A model generated the notes under the pieces. That model made no database searches. It was not told the DNA's origin and worked only from the letters and a program-made list of their open reading frames with translations. Positions 1-9,357 of a stretch of 64,000 bases of DNA are shown piece after piece. Source of the stretch: Nitrospirota bacterium (lineage in GTDB: Bacteria > Nitrospirota_A > Leptospirillia > Leptospirillales > Leptospirillaceae); NCBI GenBank assembly GCA_021838765.1, contig JAKCCY010000004.1:1-64000 (forward strand), given 5' to 3'. Numbering within the stretch: position 1 is the first letter of the stretch; each line of letters starts with the position of its first letter. The translations under genes and the position numbers were made by a program.

Positions 1-461
1 TGGAAGCCGTCATCCATCACGATCACGGAAGGAGAAAAGGGCAAAAGCGCCCTGGCTCCCTCCAGCCTGTCGGAGGAAAGGGCGATTGTCGCTGAAGGGA
101 CTCTGGAAGAGATCAGGGCCGGTTCATCCCCCGTGACTCTCGGATCCGGAGGATCTCCGACCAGCTTTTTCCCGATCCCCCTCCCGGAAAAAACAACCAC
201 CTCTCTCCCCGGGGATTTCTCCCGACCATATCCTCTTGACAGGATCCCGACATGGTGACCCCTCTCCTCCAGCCATTTGGCCAGGGCGATCACCATAGGA
301 GTCTTCCCGTTTCCCCCGACAGTGACATTCCCGACGGAAAGGACCGGGACCGGGACCTTCCCTGTCCTGTAAACTCCGGAACGGTACAGCCCTTTCCAGA
401 GAGCGATTCCCAGCCCGTACAGACAGGAAAAAGGGAGCAGCAAGATCCTCAAGGGATTCAT
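1..461 (-). CDS. lpxK: Tetraacyldisaccharide 4'-kinase LpxK, N-terminal part (runs off window)
   Basis: LpxK phosphorylates the 4' position of the lipid A disaccharide at the inner face of the cytoplasmic membrane. Reading the reverse strand from an ATG at 459-461 gives about 153 codons with family hallmarks: a hydrophobic N-terminus (MNPLRILLLPF), a P-loop SVGNVTVGGNGKTP near residues 42-55, then SRGYGR, TGDEPALI and a terminal MDDGF. The ATG overlaps the waaA stop by 4 nt (ATGA), so the two are probably translationally coupled. The C-terminal half lies outside the window. Identification is by motif and context and is firm. Confidence 0.93.
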   Translation of the reverse strand, partial: MNPLRILLLPFSCLYGLGIALWKGLYRSGVYRTGKVPVPVLSVGNVTVGGNGKTPMVIALAKWLEERGHHVGILSRGYGREKSPGREVVVFSGRGIGKKLVGDPPDPRVTGDEPALISSRVPSATIALSSDRLEGARALLPFSPSVIVMDDGF

Positions 462-1858
462 GGAGTTTTCACTCCCTCTCCCGGATCCTCTTTCAGGAAA
501 TCCCGAAGAATCGCAAGCGTTCTGGAGAGAGCCCCCTGTTCGGAAAGAAAAACCTTGAAGGCCATCTCACCACTTCGCTCTCTTTCTCCGGGGTTTTCCA
601 AGAACCATCTGAGTCTTGAAACAAGGGATGGCTCATCCTTCTCGAGAAACAGCCCTCCCCCTTTGACAAGACGGTCGATCAGGGTCGAAACATGATCCGT
701 AAAGGGACCAGCCACCTGGGGGATGGCACAGGAAGCCGCCTCGACCGGGCTATGTCCTCCGACCAGATCGAAGGTTCCCCCTGTAATCGCAATGTGAGAG
801 AGGGAATAAAGCGTCCTGAGCTCTCCATGGGTATCGAGAATCGAGACAATGGGTCCATTCGGAAAGGAAGGGGGCCGGTTTTCGTTTGTTCCGGAGCGAA
901 ACTGCAGATTCAGCCGGGAGAGGGTCAATCCGTCCCCGATCCACTCAGACAATCTCTGGAGATGTCTGGGGGCGACCAGAAGATGGAGTCGGCTGGACAA
1001 GAAAGGATCCTTTCTGATCGCTTCGACAATGCGGAGCGTCTCTCCAGGATGACCCGATCCCAGAACCACACGAAGATAATCCTTTTTAGGAGAATTCCCG
1101 ACCGGAGCGGCCACACGGCCACCCTCCCCCAGCAATCGGCTGCAGGCTTCTTCAAATCGGACAACCCATCCTGAAAGCTCTTCCCTCAGAGTCTCGGGAA
1201 TCGATTCGGGACGCGACATGTCCCATTTGATATTTCCTGTCACATCGAGAATATCTGGCTTCACTCCCATTTCAAGATACCGTTCCCGATCATCAGCAGA
1301 TGCGACCAGAACACGGGAGAGACCGGAAAAAAGAGGCTTGAGAAAGAATCGCCATCTCTTCATCGCGGAAAATCCGGCCGGAGAGAGTCTGCCATTGACG
1401 ACCATCACCGGGATCCTTCGGGAATAGGCGGTCAAAAGCATCATCGGCCAGATTTCCGTTTCAAAAAGAATGATCCGGGAGACTCTCCGGGAGCTCCAGA
1501 AGGGTTCCCACAATCCGGGAAGATCCAATGGCAAAAGGGAAACGGGGGTATCGGGAAAGGCTTTCACAAGGGCACCCCTTCCCGACTCTGATGTCGCTGT
1601 CAGAATCAGGGGAGCGCCATCACCCTCAAGGGCCCTGATGAGAGGGGTTGCCGCATTGGCCTCACCAAGGCTTGCCAGGTGAAACAGAATGGATCTGGCA
1701 TTTTTTGAAGCTTTTGCAGCCCCGAGACCAAAACGTTCCCGGAGATGCGGTCTGGCTCTTGGAAAAAAAAGAAGAACCAGCGGCAATAGCAACAGGAGAA
1801 AAGGCCACAGGAGAAGATTCAGGAGTTTCCCGACCTTCAGGAGAACAGCGGGACTCAC
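458..1858 (-). CDS. waaA: 3-deoxy-D-manno-octulosonic acid (Kdo) transferase WaaA
   Basis: WaaA adds Kdo from CMP-Kdo to the lipid A precursor on the cytoplasmic membrane. The 466-residue product has an N-terminal membrane anchor (about residues 10-32), the acceptor-binding motif ASLGE with the catalytic Glu near residue 66, FETEIWPMML, NGRLS, and a C-terminal GT-B donor site GGHSPVEAA. The usual GSTH motif reads GSGHPGE here, keeping the His and Gly-Glu. The start is a GTG that overlaps the msbA stop (GTGA). It sits between msbA and lpxK, as expected for a Kdo-lipid A operon. Length is slightly above the usual 420-440. Confidence 0.95.
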   Translation of the reverse strand: MSPAVLLKVGKLLNLLLWPFLLLLLPLVLLFFPRARPHLRERFGLGAAKASKNARSILFHLASLGEANAATPLIRALEGDGAPLILTATSESGRGALVKAFPDTPVSLLPLDLPGLWEPFWSSRRVSRIILFETEIWPMMLLTAYSRRIPVMVVNGRLSPAGFSAMKRWRFFLKPLFSGLSRVLVASADDRERYLEMGVKPDILDVTGNIKWDMSRPESIPETLREELSGWVVRFEEACSRLLGEGGRVAAPVGNSPKKDYLRVVLGSGHPGETLRIVEAIRKDPFLSSRLHLLVAPRHLQRLSEWIGDGLTLSRLNLQFRSGTNENRPPSFPNGPIVSILDTHGELRTLYSLSHIAITGGTFDLVGGHSPVEAASCAIPQVAGPFTDHVSTLIDRLVKGGGLFLEKDEPSLVSRLRWFLENPGERERSGEMAFKVFLSEQGALSRTLAILRDFLKEDPGEGVKTP

Positions 1859-3678
1859 AGGGTCCTGTCTGCAGGAACCTGGGCAGCCTGATCTCCCAGG
1901 GATCCGTCCGATCCCTCGCTTCCGCGTAGAGAAGCTTTCAGAAGGGAGAGGTATCGGCCGGCCTTGTTTTTTAAAAGCTCGTCATGCGTTCCCTCTTCGA
2001 CAATCCGGCCCCCTTCCACGACATAGAGCCACTGGGCATGTCTGATCGTCGAGAGCCTGTGGGCGATCACAATCGTCGTTCGACCCTCCATGATCCGGTC
2101 AAGGGCTTTCTGGATCAGGAATTCGGATTCAGAGTCGAGCGCGCTTGTCGCCTCATCAAGGATCAAAAGGCTCGGATCCCGCAATACAACCCTGGCAAGG
2201 GCGATCCGTTGACGCTCGCCACCCGACAGGAAAACGCCACGTTCTCCAACACGGGTATCCACCTTGTCAGGCAGCCGATCGATAAAATCGGTGGCATTGG
2301 CAGACAATAGCGCCGCATTCAGCTCATCATCGGAAACCTCCCGCTTAAGGCCATAGAGAAGATTTTCCCGGATCGTCTGGTTCATGAGAATCACATCCTG
2401 GGTCACAAGACCGATCCGGTCCCGAAGGGATGAGACATCGAGCGACTCCAGATCATGGCCATCCCAGAGAATCCTTCCCGATGTCGGATGGAAAAATCTT
2501 GGAAGAAGATTCACCAGAGTGCTTTTTCCCGAACCGGAAGGACCGACGACAGCGACAAACCGGCCGGCCGGAATCGTCATCGAAATATCGAGAAGGGCCG
2601 ACTGTTCCTTGTTCGGGTAGCGGAAGGAAACATGTTCAAAGGAAATCCCGGTGGCGAGTGTGGACACCTTGAGGCCAGACGCAAGGTTCATCTCCTCAAG
2701 AGGCTTGTCCAGCACTTCATTGATCCTCTCCGCCGCCGCAAGGGAGGACTGGATCCCCGACTGGGCATTTCCCAGACCTTTGATCGGCTGGTAGAGCATT
2801 TGGGCAGCCGTGATGAAGCCGACGAGCGTTCCCAGGGTCAATGTCCCGTGAATGACCGAGTATCCCCCAAGCCAGACGGCGATACCCGCGCCCAGGGCGC
2901 CGATCGACTCCATGATGGGGGAGAGCATGTTTTCATATTTGACGAGCTTTAACTGTATGGAGGTAAACTCTTCGGAATGTTTTTCAAAGTTGTCGATCTC
3001 AATATTTTCCGATCCCACCGACTTGATCAGGCGAACCGATGACAGGCTCTCTGAAAGATGCTGGTTCATGTCTCCGATTTTTCCCTGATAATGGCGGGAA
3101 GATCCTCGGATCTTCTTGCCGATCTTCCGAATGGGTATCAGGGTGAAGGGAACGGAGAGCAGAATGAAGAGAGTCAGCTTTGGATTCATCCAGAAAAGCG
3201 CCACCAGCATGCCAATGGCTGTAAAGGAGTTCCGGATGAGATCCCTGATGATCTCCGCAATTCCTCCCTGAAGGATCTGGGTATCGTTTGTGACCCGGCT
3301 CATGAGCGATCCGGTTCCCTCTGAGCCGTAAGCGCTCAGGGGAAGACGGATCACATGGGCAAAGAGGTCCCTTCGGACATCGCTCACCATGTGAAGGGCC
3401 GCTTTTTTGAGATAAAGCGCCTGAAGGTAAGCGGTCAACCCCTTGACAGAATACAAAACGAAGAACGCCGCCGGCAGGATAAAAAGAAGTTTCGGATTTT
3501 TTTCACTGAAGACCTTGTCGATCAGCTCTTTCAAGAGAATCGGAACTCCGCTGGAAACTCCGGCTCCGATGATGGCCATGAGGATTCCCATTATCAGGAG
3601 AAACCTGTAGGGATGAATCCATCGGTGGAGACGCTTTCTGGTTTTCAGATAGACGGGATCCCGCCAGAACGCCATCAT
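1855..3678 (-). CDS. msbA: Lipid A export ABC transporter MsbA
   Basis: This is a 607-residue half-transporter with a six-helix membrane domain (about residues 20-320) and a nucleotide-binding domain. Visible motifs are Walker A GPSGSGKST, Q-loop VTQDVILMN, signature LSGGERQRIALAR, Walker B LLILDEATSALD and a switch His in IVIAHRLST. MsbA homodimers flip core-lipid A across the inner membrane. The placement directly between lpxB and waaA, with 4-nt overlaps on both sides, supports MsbA over another exporter of the ABCB type. The C-terminal tail of about 25 residues after the NBD is rich in Gly, Ser and Asp and carries no recognisable domain. Confidence 0.93.
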   Translation of the reverse strand: MMAFWRDPVYLKTRKRLHRWIHPYRFLLIMGILMAIIGAGVSSGVPILLKELIDKVFSEKNPKLLFILPAAFFVLYSVKGLTAYLQALYLKKAALHMVSDVRRDLFAHVIRLPLSAYGSEGTGSLMSRVTNDTQILQGGIAEIIRDLIRNSFTAIGMLVALFWMNPKLTLFILLSVPFTLIPIRKIGKKIRGSSRHYQGKIGDMNQHLSESLSSVRLIKSVGSENIEIDNFEKHSEEFTSIQLKLVKYENMLSPIMESIGALGAGIAVWLGGYSVIHGTLTLGTLVGFITAAQMLYQPIKGLGNAQSGIQSSLAAAERINEVLDKPLEEMNLASGLKVSTLATGISFEHVSFRYPNKEQSALLDISMTIPAGRFVAVVGPSGSGKSTLVNLLPRFFHPTSGRILWDGHDLESLDVSSLRDRIGLVTQDVILMNQTIRENLLYGLKREVSDDELNAALLSANATDFIDRLPDKVDTRVGERGVFLSGGERQRIALARVVLRDPSLLILDEATSALDSESEFLIQKALDRIMEGRTTIVIAHRLSTIRHAQWLYVVEGGRIVEEGTHDELLKNKAGRYLSLLKASLRGSEGSDGSLGDQAAQVPADRTL

Positions 3679-4922
3679 GAGAGAGAGTCCTCCTTTTTCC
3701 AGCCCAGAAGACGGGCCATTTCTGCGGCGGCTTTCCCTGAGGCGCCAGGTTCCCCAAGAGAGCCCTGAACCCGGGCAAGAGATTCCTTCATCCGCTTGAT
3801 CCTTCCGGGATCTGAAAAAATCTGGCAGACCTCGGAAAAGATCCTCTCAGGAGAAGCCTTCTCCTGTATCAGTTCTGGCATCGCGGTCCTCCCGTCAGAA
3901 GACAGACCTGCAACCAGGTTGACCATTCCGATTGCCGGCACCGTCACAAGCCGTCGGGCAATCTGGTAGGAAAAAGCATTCATCACATAAACCACGACCA
4001 TCGGCACATCAAGAAGAGCGGTTTCCAGCGTTGCGGTTCCACTTGTGACGATCGCCAGATCGCAGGCCTTTGTCACCTCCCTGAAGCGGCCCGGAACCCT
4101 CCTGAACACATCCGGATCCAAAGCCCAGGGATAGATCGACTCCATCGGACTGAAAAGGGAGTCATTCAAATGGGGCGTCTGTGGAACGACTGCGCGAAGA
4201 CCCGGGTATTTCGTCCTTAACAGATCGAATGCGGCAAGCATTCGAGGGTAAAGGTATCGGATCTCTGACGCCCTGCTCCCCGGGAGAAGTCCGATCACTC
4301 TAGGAAAAGGGAGATCCCCGTCCTTGGTGATCGATGGGGCAATTCCAGGAAAGAAGCGTCTTTTGAGGGTTTCGGGATCCTCCTGGGGTCTGGCCTCATC
4401 GAGAAGCGGATGGCCCACAAAGGTCACCGGAACCCCTTCCGCTTCGTAGAAATCCCGCTCAAAGGGAAAGATCACAAACATGTGATCGACAAGCTCCCGG
4501 ATTTTTTTGACGCGCCCCTTTCTTGATGCCCAGACTTGTGGGCTGACGTAATAAAAAATACGGACACCCATCGCTTTCAGACTTTTGGCAAGTCTCAGAT
4601 TAAACCCTGAAAAGTCGATCAGAACGGCAGTCTTGATATGGTGAAGGCGAACCGCTTCCAGAATGCGATTTTTGGCTCTCAGGAGGACCGGAATTTTTTG
4701 GGCAACTTCAACAAGCCCCATGACGGAGAGTTCGGCAATATCAACCAGGATCCCGGCACCTGCTTTCCGGAGATTTTCTCCTCCAACGGCAAAGGCCTGA
4801 ACATTCGGTTCAATCTCTTTAAGGGCAAGGAGGAGACGCGCCCCATGCTGGTCGCCCGATGGTTCCCCTGTGACAATCAGAAGACTACGGGGAGATGCGG
4901 AAGAGTTGGAAGAAAGGGTCAT
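3675..4922 (-). CDS. lpxB: Lipid-A-disaccharide synthase LpxB
   Basis: LpxB condenses UDP-2,3-diacylglucosamine with lipid X to form the lipid A disaccharide. The 415-residue protein opens with the diagnostic VTGEPSGDQHGA and continues with VGGENLRKAG, IDFSGFNLRLAK, YYVSPQVWASRKGRVK, VGHPLLDE, LPGSRASEI and TSGTATLETALL, all in the order of the GT19 family. The ATG has no convincing Shine-Dalgarno, and 74 nt separate it from the upstream gfo/idh stop. The 4-nt overlap with msbA downstream indicates coupling. Confidence 0.95.
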   Translation of the reverse strand: MTLSSNSSASPRSLLIVTGEPSGDQHGARLLLALKEIEPNVQAFAVGGENLRKAGAGILVDIAELSVMGLVEVAQKIPVLLRAKNRILEAVRLHHIKTAVLIDFSGFNLRLAKSLKAMGVRIFYYVSPQVWASRKGRVKKIRELVDHMFVIFPFERDFYEAEGVPVTFVGHPLLDEARPQEDPETLKRRFFPGIAPSITKDGDLPFPRVIGLLPGSRASEIRYLYPRMLAAFDLLRTKYPGLRAVVPQTPHLNDSLFSPMESIYPWALDPDVFRRVPGRFREVTKACDLAIVTSGTATLETALLDVPMVVVYVMNAFSYQIARRLVTVPAIGMVNLVAGLSSDGRTAMPELIQEKASPERIFSEVCQIFSDPGRIKRMKESLARVQGSLGEPGASGKAAAEMARLLGWKKEDSLS

Positions 4923-4996
4923 CGGACAGGTTTTCCACTTTCATCTTCAATGGGGCTGGCCTGAAGAATTGGTTTTTCCTTCAGGATCGCCGTCCA

Positions 4997-5971
4997 TCAG
5001 GAGAGTTTCAGCTCATCTTGCGCATGAAACCTGGCAAGGCTTTCATTGGCAAGTCTTGTCACCTGAAGAGCGACCTTCAGTGCCAAAAGGGCCTCCGCTC
5101 CCGTGACCTTCACCGGAAGATCGTCCCTGATGGCAGAGACAAAGCTTGAGAGTTCCTTTTTCAGAGGTTCCACCTGCTCAAAGGTTTTCTTGTCCCTGTT
5201 GATCTTCGGAAGACTTCCGGGTTCGAGTTCGACCTTTGCGGTTTTGAGTTCCCTTGTCTCATAGTTCAGGGAAAAATAACGTCCTCCACGATCAAAGATC
5301 CGGAACTTCCGAAGTCGGTCGAGAGAGACCCGGCTTCCCAGAACCTGGGCGAGACATCCGTTTTCAAACTCGATCCAGGCATTGGCGATATCCACATGGC
5401 CGGTAATCACCGGTGTTCCCACCACCCGGATATCGGCGATAGGCGATCTCACTAGAGACAGGATAATATCGATATCATGGATCATCAGGTCGACGACCAC
5501 AGGCACATCCGTCCCCCGGATTCCAAACGGGGATAGTCTTTGCGCCTCAATATAGGCCGGTCGGGGATTCGCTTCAAAGATCGCTTCTATCCCCGGATTG
5601 AACCGTTCGATATGGCCGACCTGAAGCTTGACCCCGTGAAGCTCCGTCAGATCCAGAATTTTCTGGGCGTTTTCCAGAGTGTCGGCGATGGGTTTTTCCA
5701 GAAAAATATGCGGTTTTCCTCCGGAGAAAACTTCCTTGACAATCTCAAAATGGGTCGTGGTCGGAGTCACGATGGAAACAGCGTCAACCGATGCGGCCAT
5801 GGCGGCAATGCTGTCGAAAACAGGCACCATGAGCCGGCCGGCAATTTCCCGGGCGCGCCCGGGATCGGAATCGATGATCCCCGAAAGGGTCACCCCCGGA
5901 ATTTCCGTCAGAACCCGGGCATGATGCTGGCCAAGATAACCCACCCCGATCACACCGAATCTCAATCCCAT
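4997..5971 (-). CDS. Gfo/Idh/MocA-family oxidoreductase, GnnA-like
   Basis: This is a 324-residue NAD(P)-dependent oxidoreductase. It has an N-terminal Rossmann fold (GVIGVGYLGQHHARVL), the family EKP motif (FLEKPIADT, the Lys being the usual catalytic base) and GHIERFNPG. Genes of this type sit between lpxI and lpxB in many lpx operons. In Acidithiobacillus ferrooxidans and Leptospira, the related GnnA oxidises UDP-GlcNAc at C3 so that GnnB can install a 3-amino group, giving lipid A with amide-linked acyl chains. Context makes that role plausible here, but no GnnB-type aminotransferase is in the window, so substrate is an inference. It overlaps lpxI by 10 nt. Confidence 0.85.
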   Translation of the reverse strand: MGLRFGVIGVGYLGQHHARVLTEIPGVTLSGIIDSDPGRAREIAGRLMVPVFDSIAAMAASVDAVSIVTPTTTHFEIVKEVFSGGKPHIFLEKPIADTLENAQKILDLTELHGVKLQVGHIERFNPGIEAIFEANPRPAYIEAQRLSPFGIRGTDVPVVVDLMIHDIDIILSLVRSPIADIRVVGTPVITGHVDIANAWIEFENGCLAQVLGSRVSLDRLRKFRIFDRGGRYFSLNYETRELKTAKVELEPGSLPKINRDKKTFEQVEPLKKELSSFVSAIRDDLPVKVTGAEALLALKVALQVTRLANESLARFHAQDELKLS

Positions 5972-6819
5972 TTCACCCCCACAACCGAAATTCCCGCCTG
6001 ATTGGCCTTCAAGATGAAAACATGGCCGTCCAGAATGATGGTTTTACCCGCCTCAATCGCAAGGGTTGAGGCTCCGACCTCTTCCATCACGGCAAGGGTT
6101 CCCATACCCACAGCGGGAAGATCGAAGCGGAGATCCTGGCCGGGCTTCACCATCTTTGCGACAACCACACCCTTCGGACCGTAAAGCGCTCCCCGGCGGA
6201 TCGTTTCATCGGTTCCCTCGATCGCCTCCACGGCCAAAACGACTTTTTCCCGGACAACGACACACTGGCCGACATCATGCTCCCCCAGAGCCTTTCCGAC
6301 GGTAAAGGCAAGTCGAATGTCCACCATGTCTTCATCTGTCGGCTGGCAAGCACCAAGGACACCTTCGCCTGCGGCAATCTCGGGAAGGAGAATCGTCGAG
6401 GGAACAATAGTGATTCCTTCTTTCAAAAAAGCATCCGCCAGAGCCCGAAGGACCTGGTCATCGTGATGGATGGCGACTTTTGCCAGGATGGAAAGACCTT
6501 TCAGGTCCGGGCGAAATTCAAAGAGGCTGGGTTTTTTGATACCACCGACAAAAGCGGCATGAACAACCGACTCCTTATGAAAAAGATCAAAGATCGGAGA
6601 CACCTGTCCGACCCTTACCCATGTCACCGGGTAACCGAATGTTTCAATCTCGGGATCCGTTTCACCCTTGTGGGCCAGAACAACCACCGGAATCTTTTTT
6701 TTTCTTGCTGATTCCAGAAAAAGAAGTGGAAAGGTTCCGTTTCCGGCAATCATTCCGATTTTTTCAGGGAGAGTGGTTGCCGGGGAAACAGAACCAGAAA
6801 CACGATCGTTGGATGTCAT
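5962..6819 (-). CDS. lpxI: UDP-2,3-diacylglucosamine pyrophosphatase LpxI
   Basis: LpxI hydrolyses UDP-2,3-diacylglucosamine to lipid X, replacing the unrelated LpxH of enterobacteria. The 285-residue sequence shows the family start KIGMIAGNGTFPLLFLESA, the VGGIKKPSLF segment, LLPEIAAGEGVLG near the middle and a C-terminal domain with VVREKVVLAVEAIEGTD and VGMGTLAVMEE. A GAGGGAGAG ribosome site lies 9 nt before the ATG. It follows lpxA by 39 nt and overlaps the oxidoreductase downstream. No lpxH was seen. Confidence 0.94.
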   Translation of the reverse strand: MTSNDRVSGSVSPATTLPEKIGMIAGNGTFPLLFLESARKKKIPVVVLAHKGETDPEIETFGYPVTWVRVGQVSPIFDLFHKESVVHAAFVGGIKKPSLFEFRPDLKGLSILAKVAIHHDDQVLRALADAFLKEGITIVPSTILLPEIAAGEGVLGACQPTDEDMVDIRLAFTVGKALGEHDVGQCVVVREKVVLAVEAIEGTDETIRRGALYGPKGVVVAKMVKPGQDLRFDLPAVGMGTLAVMEEVGASTLAIEAGKTIILDGHVFILKANQAGISVVGVKWD

Positions 6820-6858
6820 CCGATTGTCTCTCCCTCATCTGAAGACAGGAGCCTTCCG

Positions 6859-7743
6859 CTATTCCTGAGCAGTTTGGTCACCTGATGCGGATTTTTCATC
6901 GGAGCGTCTTGCCGTCAGGACACCTCTGCCGGACTGTTCGATAAAGTTCAGTAAATGAGAAACCTCATGAGTCAAAGACACAGTGTCCCTGACTTCGCCA
7001 ATGGCACTCTTCTGGTTTTTGCCACCCCGGAACAGGATCCCATAGGCCTTCTTCAATGCGGCGATCGAATCCGGAGAGACTCTGGCCCGGCGCAAACCTT
7101 CCATATTCAGACCGTAAAGGAACGCCCTGTTCCCGGAGGCCCATACATAAGGAGGGACGTCTTTTGAAATTCCGCTCATGCCGCCAACAAGCGACAAGGC
7201 TCCGATCTTCACAAACTGGTGGATTCCGGTGAGCCCTCCGATAATGGCTCCATCCTCAATGGTGATATGACCCGCAAGATTGGCCGCATTGGCCATGATG
7301 ATCCGCGACCCCAGACGGCAATCATGAGCAACATGGACATAGGCCATGAGAAGATTTCCGTCTCCCAGCCTTGTCAACATCCCTCCGCCTTCCGTCCCCC
7401 TGTGAATCGTGACAGATTCGCGAATCGTGTTTTTATCACCAATTTCGACCCAGCTCGGCTCTCCATGGTATTTCAGATCCTGTGGAACAAGTCCAGCCGA
7501 CGAAAAGGGATAGAAGGTGTTCCCCTGCCCGATGATGACTTTCCCGTCAAGGACCACATGAGAAATCAGCCTGGTACCCGCTCCGATGACCACCTGTGGG
7601 CCGACTGTGCAAAACGGGCCGACAGAAACACCCGGGCCAAGTTCCGCTCCCTTGGAGACAGATGCCAGAGGGTGGATAAACACTTCACCCTGGTCCAATG
7701 AAGACTCCTCGGGTTCCTGTGAAGACTTATGCTCTTTTTTCAA
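6859..7743 (-). CDS. lpxA: Acyl-ACP:UDP-sugar O-acyltransferase LpxA
   Basis: LpxA performs the first acylation of lipid A synthesis. The 294-residue protein has left-handed beta-helix hexapeptide repeats over roughly residues 22-195, the segment PQDLKYHGEPS, VHVAHDC with the catalytic His near residue 140, and GLTGIHQFVKIG. The C-terminal helical region carries about 25 extra low-similarity residues. The start is a TTG preceded by AAGGG, which gives about 20 residues before the first hexad. If the neighbouring oxidoreductase is a true GnnA, the natural acceptor could be UDP-GlcNAc3N, but sequence reading alone does not settle this. Confidence 0.94.
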   Translation of the reverse strand: MKKEHKSSQEPEESSLDQGEVFIHPLASVSKGAELGPGVSVGPFCTVGPQVVIGAGTRLISHVVLDGKVIIGQGNTFYPFSSAGLVPQDLKYHGEPSWVEIGDKNTIRESVTIHRGTEGGGMLTRLGDGNLLMAYVHVAHDCRLGSRIIMANAANLAGHITIEDGAIIGGLTGIHQFVKIGALSLVGGMSGISKDVPPYVWASGNRAFLYGLNMEGLRRARVSPDSIAALKKAYGILFRGGKNQKSAIGEVRDTVSLTHEVSHLLNFIEQSGRGVLTARRSDEKSASGDQTAQE

Positions 7744-7826
7744 ACGTTAGCCCTTCCCAAAGTCTTGGCCAGAGATAAGACCATTGCATTTTTATCCGGT
7801 CTGGCCGATTCCTGATTGGACAACCG

Positions 7827-8291
7827 CTATTTGCCAGCAGAAGGAGGAGAGGCGATCATGGCCATGATCACTGCTTCGCATACACGCTTTGATCCCACAT
7901 GGATCTCGCCGGCCATTTTCCAGGTCGAGCCTCTGACAGCCTTGCTGGTCATGGTGATGGTCAATGTGTCACCTGGACGCACCGGATGACGGAAACGAGC
8001 CTCGTCAATCCCCATGAAGTAGGGGATCTTTTCGGTTTTGTCCTGTCCCGAGAGTATCGCGAGAACACCCCCGAGCTGGGCCATTGCCTCGATCAGCAAG
8101 ACTCCCGGCATGATGGGATGGCCAGGAAAATGGCCGGCAAAATAGGGTTCATTGATCGTGACGTTTTTCAAACCCACAATCTTTTTCCCCGGTTCGACAG
8201 AAAGGACCCTGTCCACAAGAAGAAAAGGATATCGGTGAGGAAGGATCTCCATGATCTCCTGAATATCCAGACCATCAAGCAGTTCATCCAT
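7827..8291 (-). CDS. fabZ: 3-hydroxyacyl-ACP dehydratase FabZ
   Basis: FabZ dehydrates beta-hydroxyacyl-ACP in fatty acid elongation and competes with LpxA/LpxD for hydroxyacyl-ACP. From the ATG at 8289-8291 the product is 154 residues with [13 protein letters not shown], then [21 protein letters not shown], placing His at 54 and Glu at 68 as in characterised hot-dog-fold FabZ enzymes. This start is chosen over longer in-frame extensions because AAGGAGG lies 8-9 nt upstream. It gives an 8-nt overlap with lpxD, and the residues upstream of it overlap lpxD and look non-homologous. Confidence 0.95.
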   Translation of the reverse strand: MDELLDGLDIQEIMEILPHRYPFLLVDRVLSVEPGKKIVGLKNVTINEPYFAGHFPGHPIMPGVLLIEAMAQLGGVLAILSGQDKTEKIPYFMGIDEARFRHPVRPGDTLTITMTSKAVRGSTWKMAGEIHVGSKRVCEAVIMAMIASPPSAGK

Positions 8292-9357
8292 TTTTTTCCG
8301 TTCCTCCTTCTTGGATTTCATTTCCGGAAACAGCCGTTTCCGAACTTCGGGACAAGCGTTCAAGCTTCCGGATGCGCGCAAGGATCGATGGCAGATCCTT
8401 GACGATGGACTGCACCCTGAGCCATATATTGTGCGGAATCGCAGGAGAACCCGAGACTCTCGAACCTTCGGAGAGACTCGAAGCCACACCACTCTGACCG
8501 CCAATGACAGAATCGGAGCCGACCTCAATATGACCGACAACCGCCGCCTGGCCGGCGAGGATCACCCGATCACCGAGACGCCCCGAACCGGCAACCGCCG
8601 ACTGGGCAACAAGAACACAATCCTGACCGATTTTCACATTGTGAGCAATCTGGACAAGATTGTCCATTTTGGTTCCCCTGCCGATATTGGTCTCACCAAA
8701 GGTTGCCCGGTCGACAGTCGAGTTTGCGCCAATCTCGACATCATCTCCGATGACAACGATGCCGACCTGCGGAATGCGGAACCTTTTCCCGGAAGGATCC
8801 ACCGCATACCCGAAACCATCGGATCCGATCACTGCGCCTGGCTGGATGATGACCCGGTTCCCGATGCGGCAATCCTCCCGTATGACCACATTGGGATGAA
8901 TATACACATCGTTTCCGAGGGTGGTGTTCTTGCCGACATGAATCCCCGAGGTCAGGACAGAGCCCTCACCGATGGTCACACCTTCGGAAACGACACACAT
9001 GGGGCCGATATCCACACCGGAACCGATGCGGGCTGTCGGAGAAACAAAAGCCATCGGGGAGATTTGTCCGCTCCCTTTTGGCATCGGATAAAAATGCTGC
9101 ATCAGGATGCTGAGGGCAAGATAAGGATCCCGGACCACAATCTGGGCAATGGTCGCATCCGGCTCGTGTTGTGAAAGGAGGACAGCCGATGCTTTCAGCC
9201 GTTTAAGCTCGGGACGATAGCGGACGTTGGCCAGGAAGGTGATATCCCCTTCCCTGGCCTCCGACATGGAGCGTATTCCCCGTATGGATTGAGACTCGCT
9301 CCCCACTGGAGCAAAAAGCTCCCCGGACACCAGGGAGCAAATCTCTGAAAGCGTCAT
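8284..9357 (-). CDS. lpxD: UDP-3-O-acylglucosamine N-acyltransferase LpxD
   Basis: LpxD adds the second (N-linked) hydroxyacyl chain. The 357-residue protein has the N-terminal uridine-binding domain (about 1-100), a long hexapeptide beta-helix (about 105-320) and a helical tail. Diagnostic stretches are IQPGAVIGSDGFGYA, TVDRATFGETNIG and NLVQIAHNVKIG, the His at about 239 being the catalytic base. It starts 1 nt into the skp stop codon (TAATG) and ends inside the start region of fabZ. Confidence 0.95.
   Translation of the reverse strand: MTLSEICSLVSGELFAPVGSESQSIRGIRSMSEAREGDITFLANVRYRPELKRLKASAVLLSQHEPDATIAQIVVRDPYLALSILMQHFYPMPKGSGQISPMAFVSPTARIGSGVDIGPMCVVSEGVTIGEGSVLTSGIHVGKNTTLGNDVYIHPNVVIREDCRIGNRVIIQPGAVIGSDGFGYAVDPSGKRFRIPQVGIVVIGDDVEIGANSTVDRATFGETNIGRGTKMDNLVQIAHNVKIGQDCVLVAQSAVAGSGRLGDRVILAGQAAVVGHIEVGSDSVIGGQSGVASSLSEGSRVSGSPAIPHNIWLRVQSIVKDLPSILARIRKLERLSRSSETAVSGNEIQEGGTEKNG

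Noticed and set aside
8292..8540. 83-residue N-terminal extension of FabZ
   Set aside because: It overlaps lpxD, has no family resemblance, and a strong AGGAGG site supports the internal ATG at 8291.
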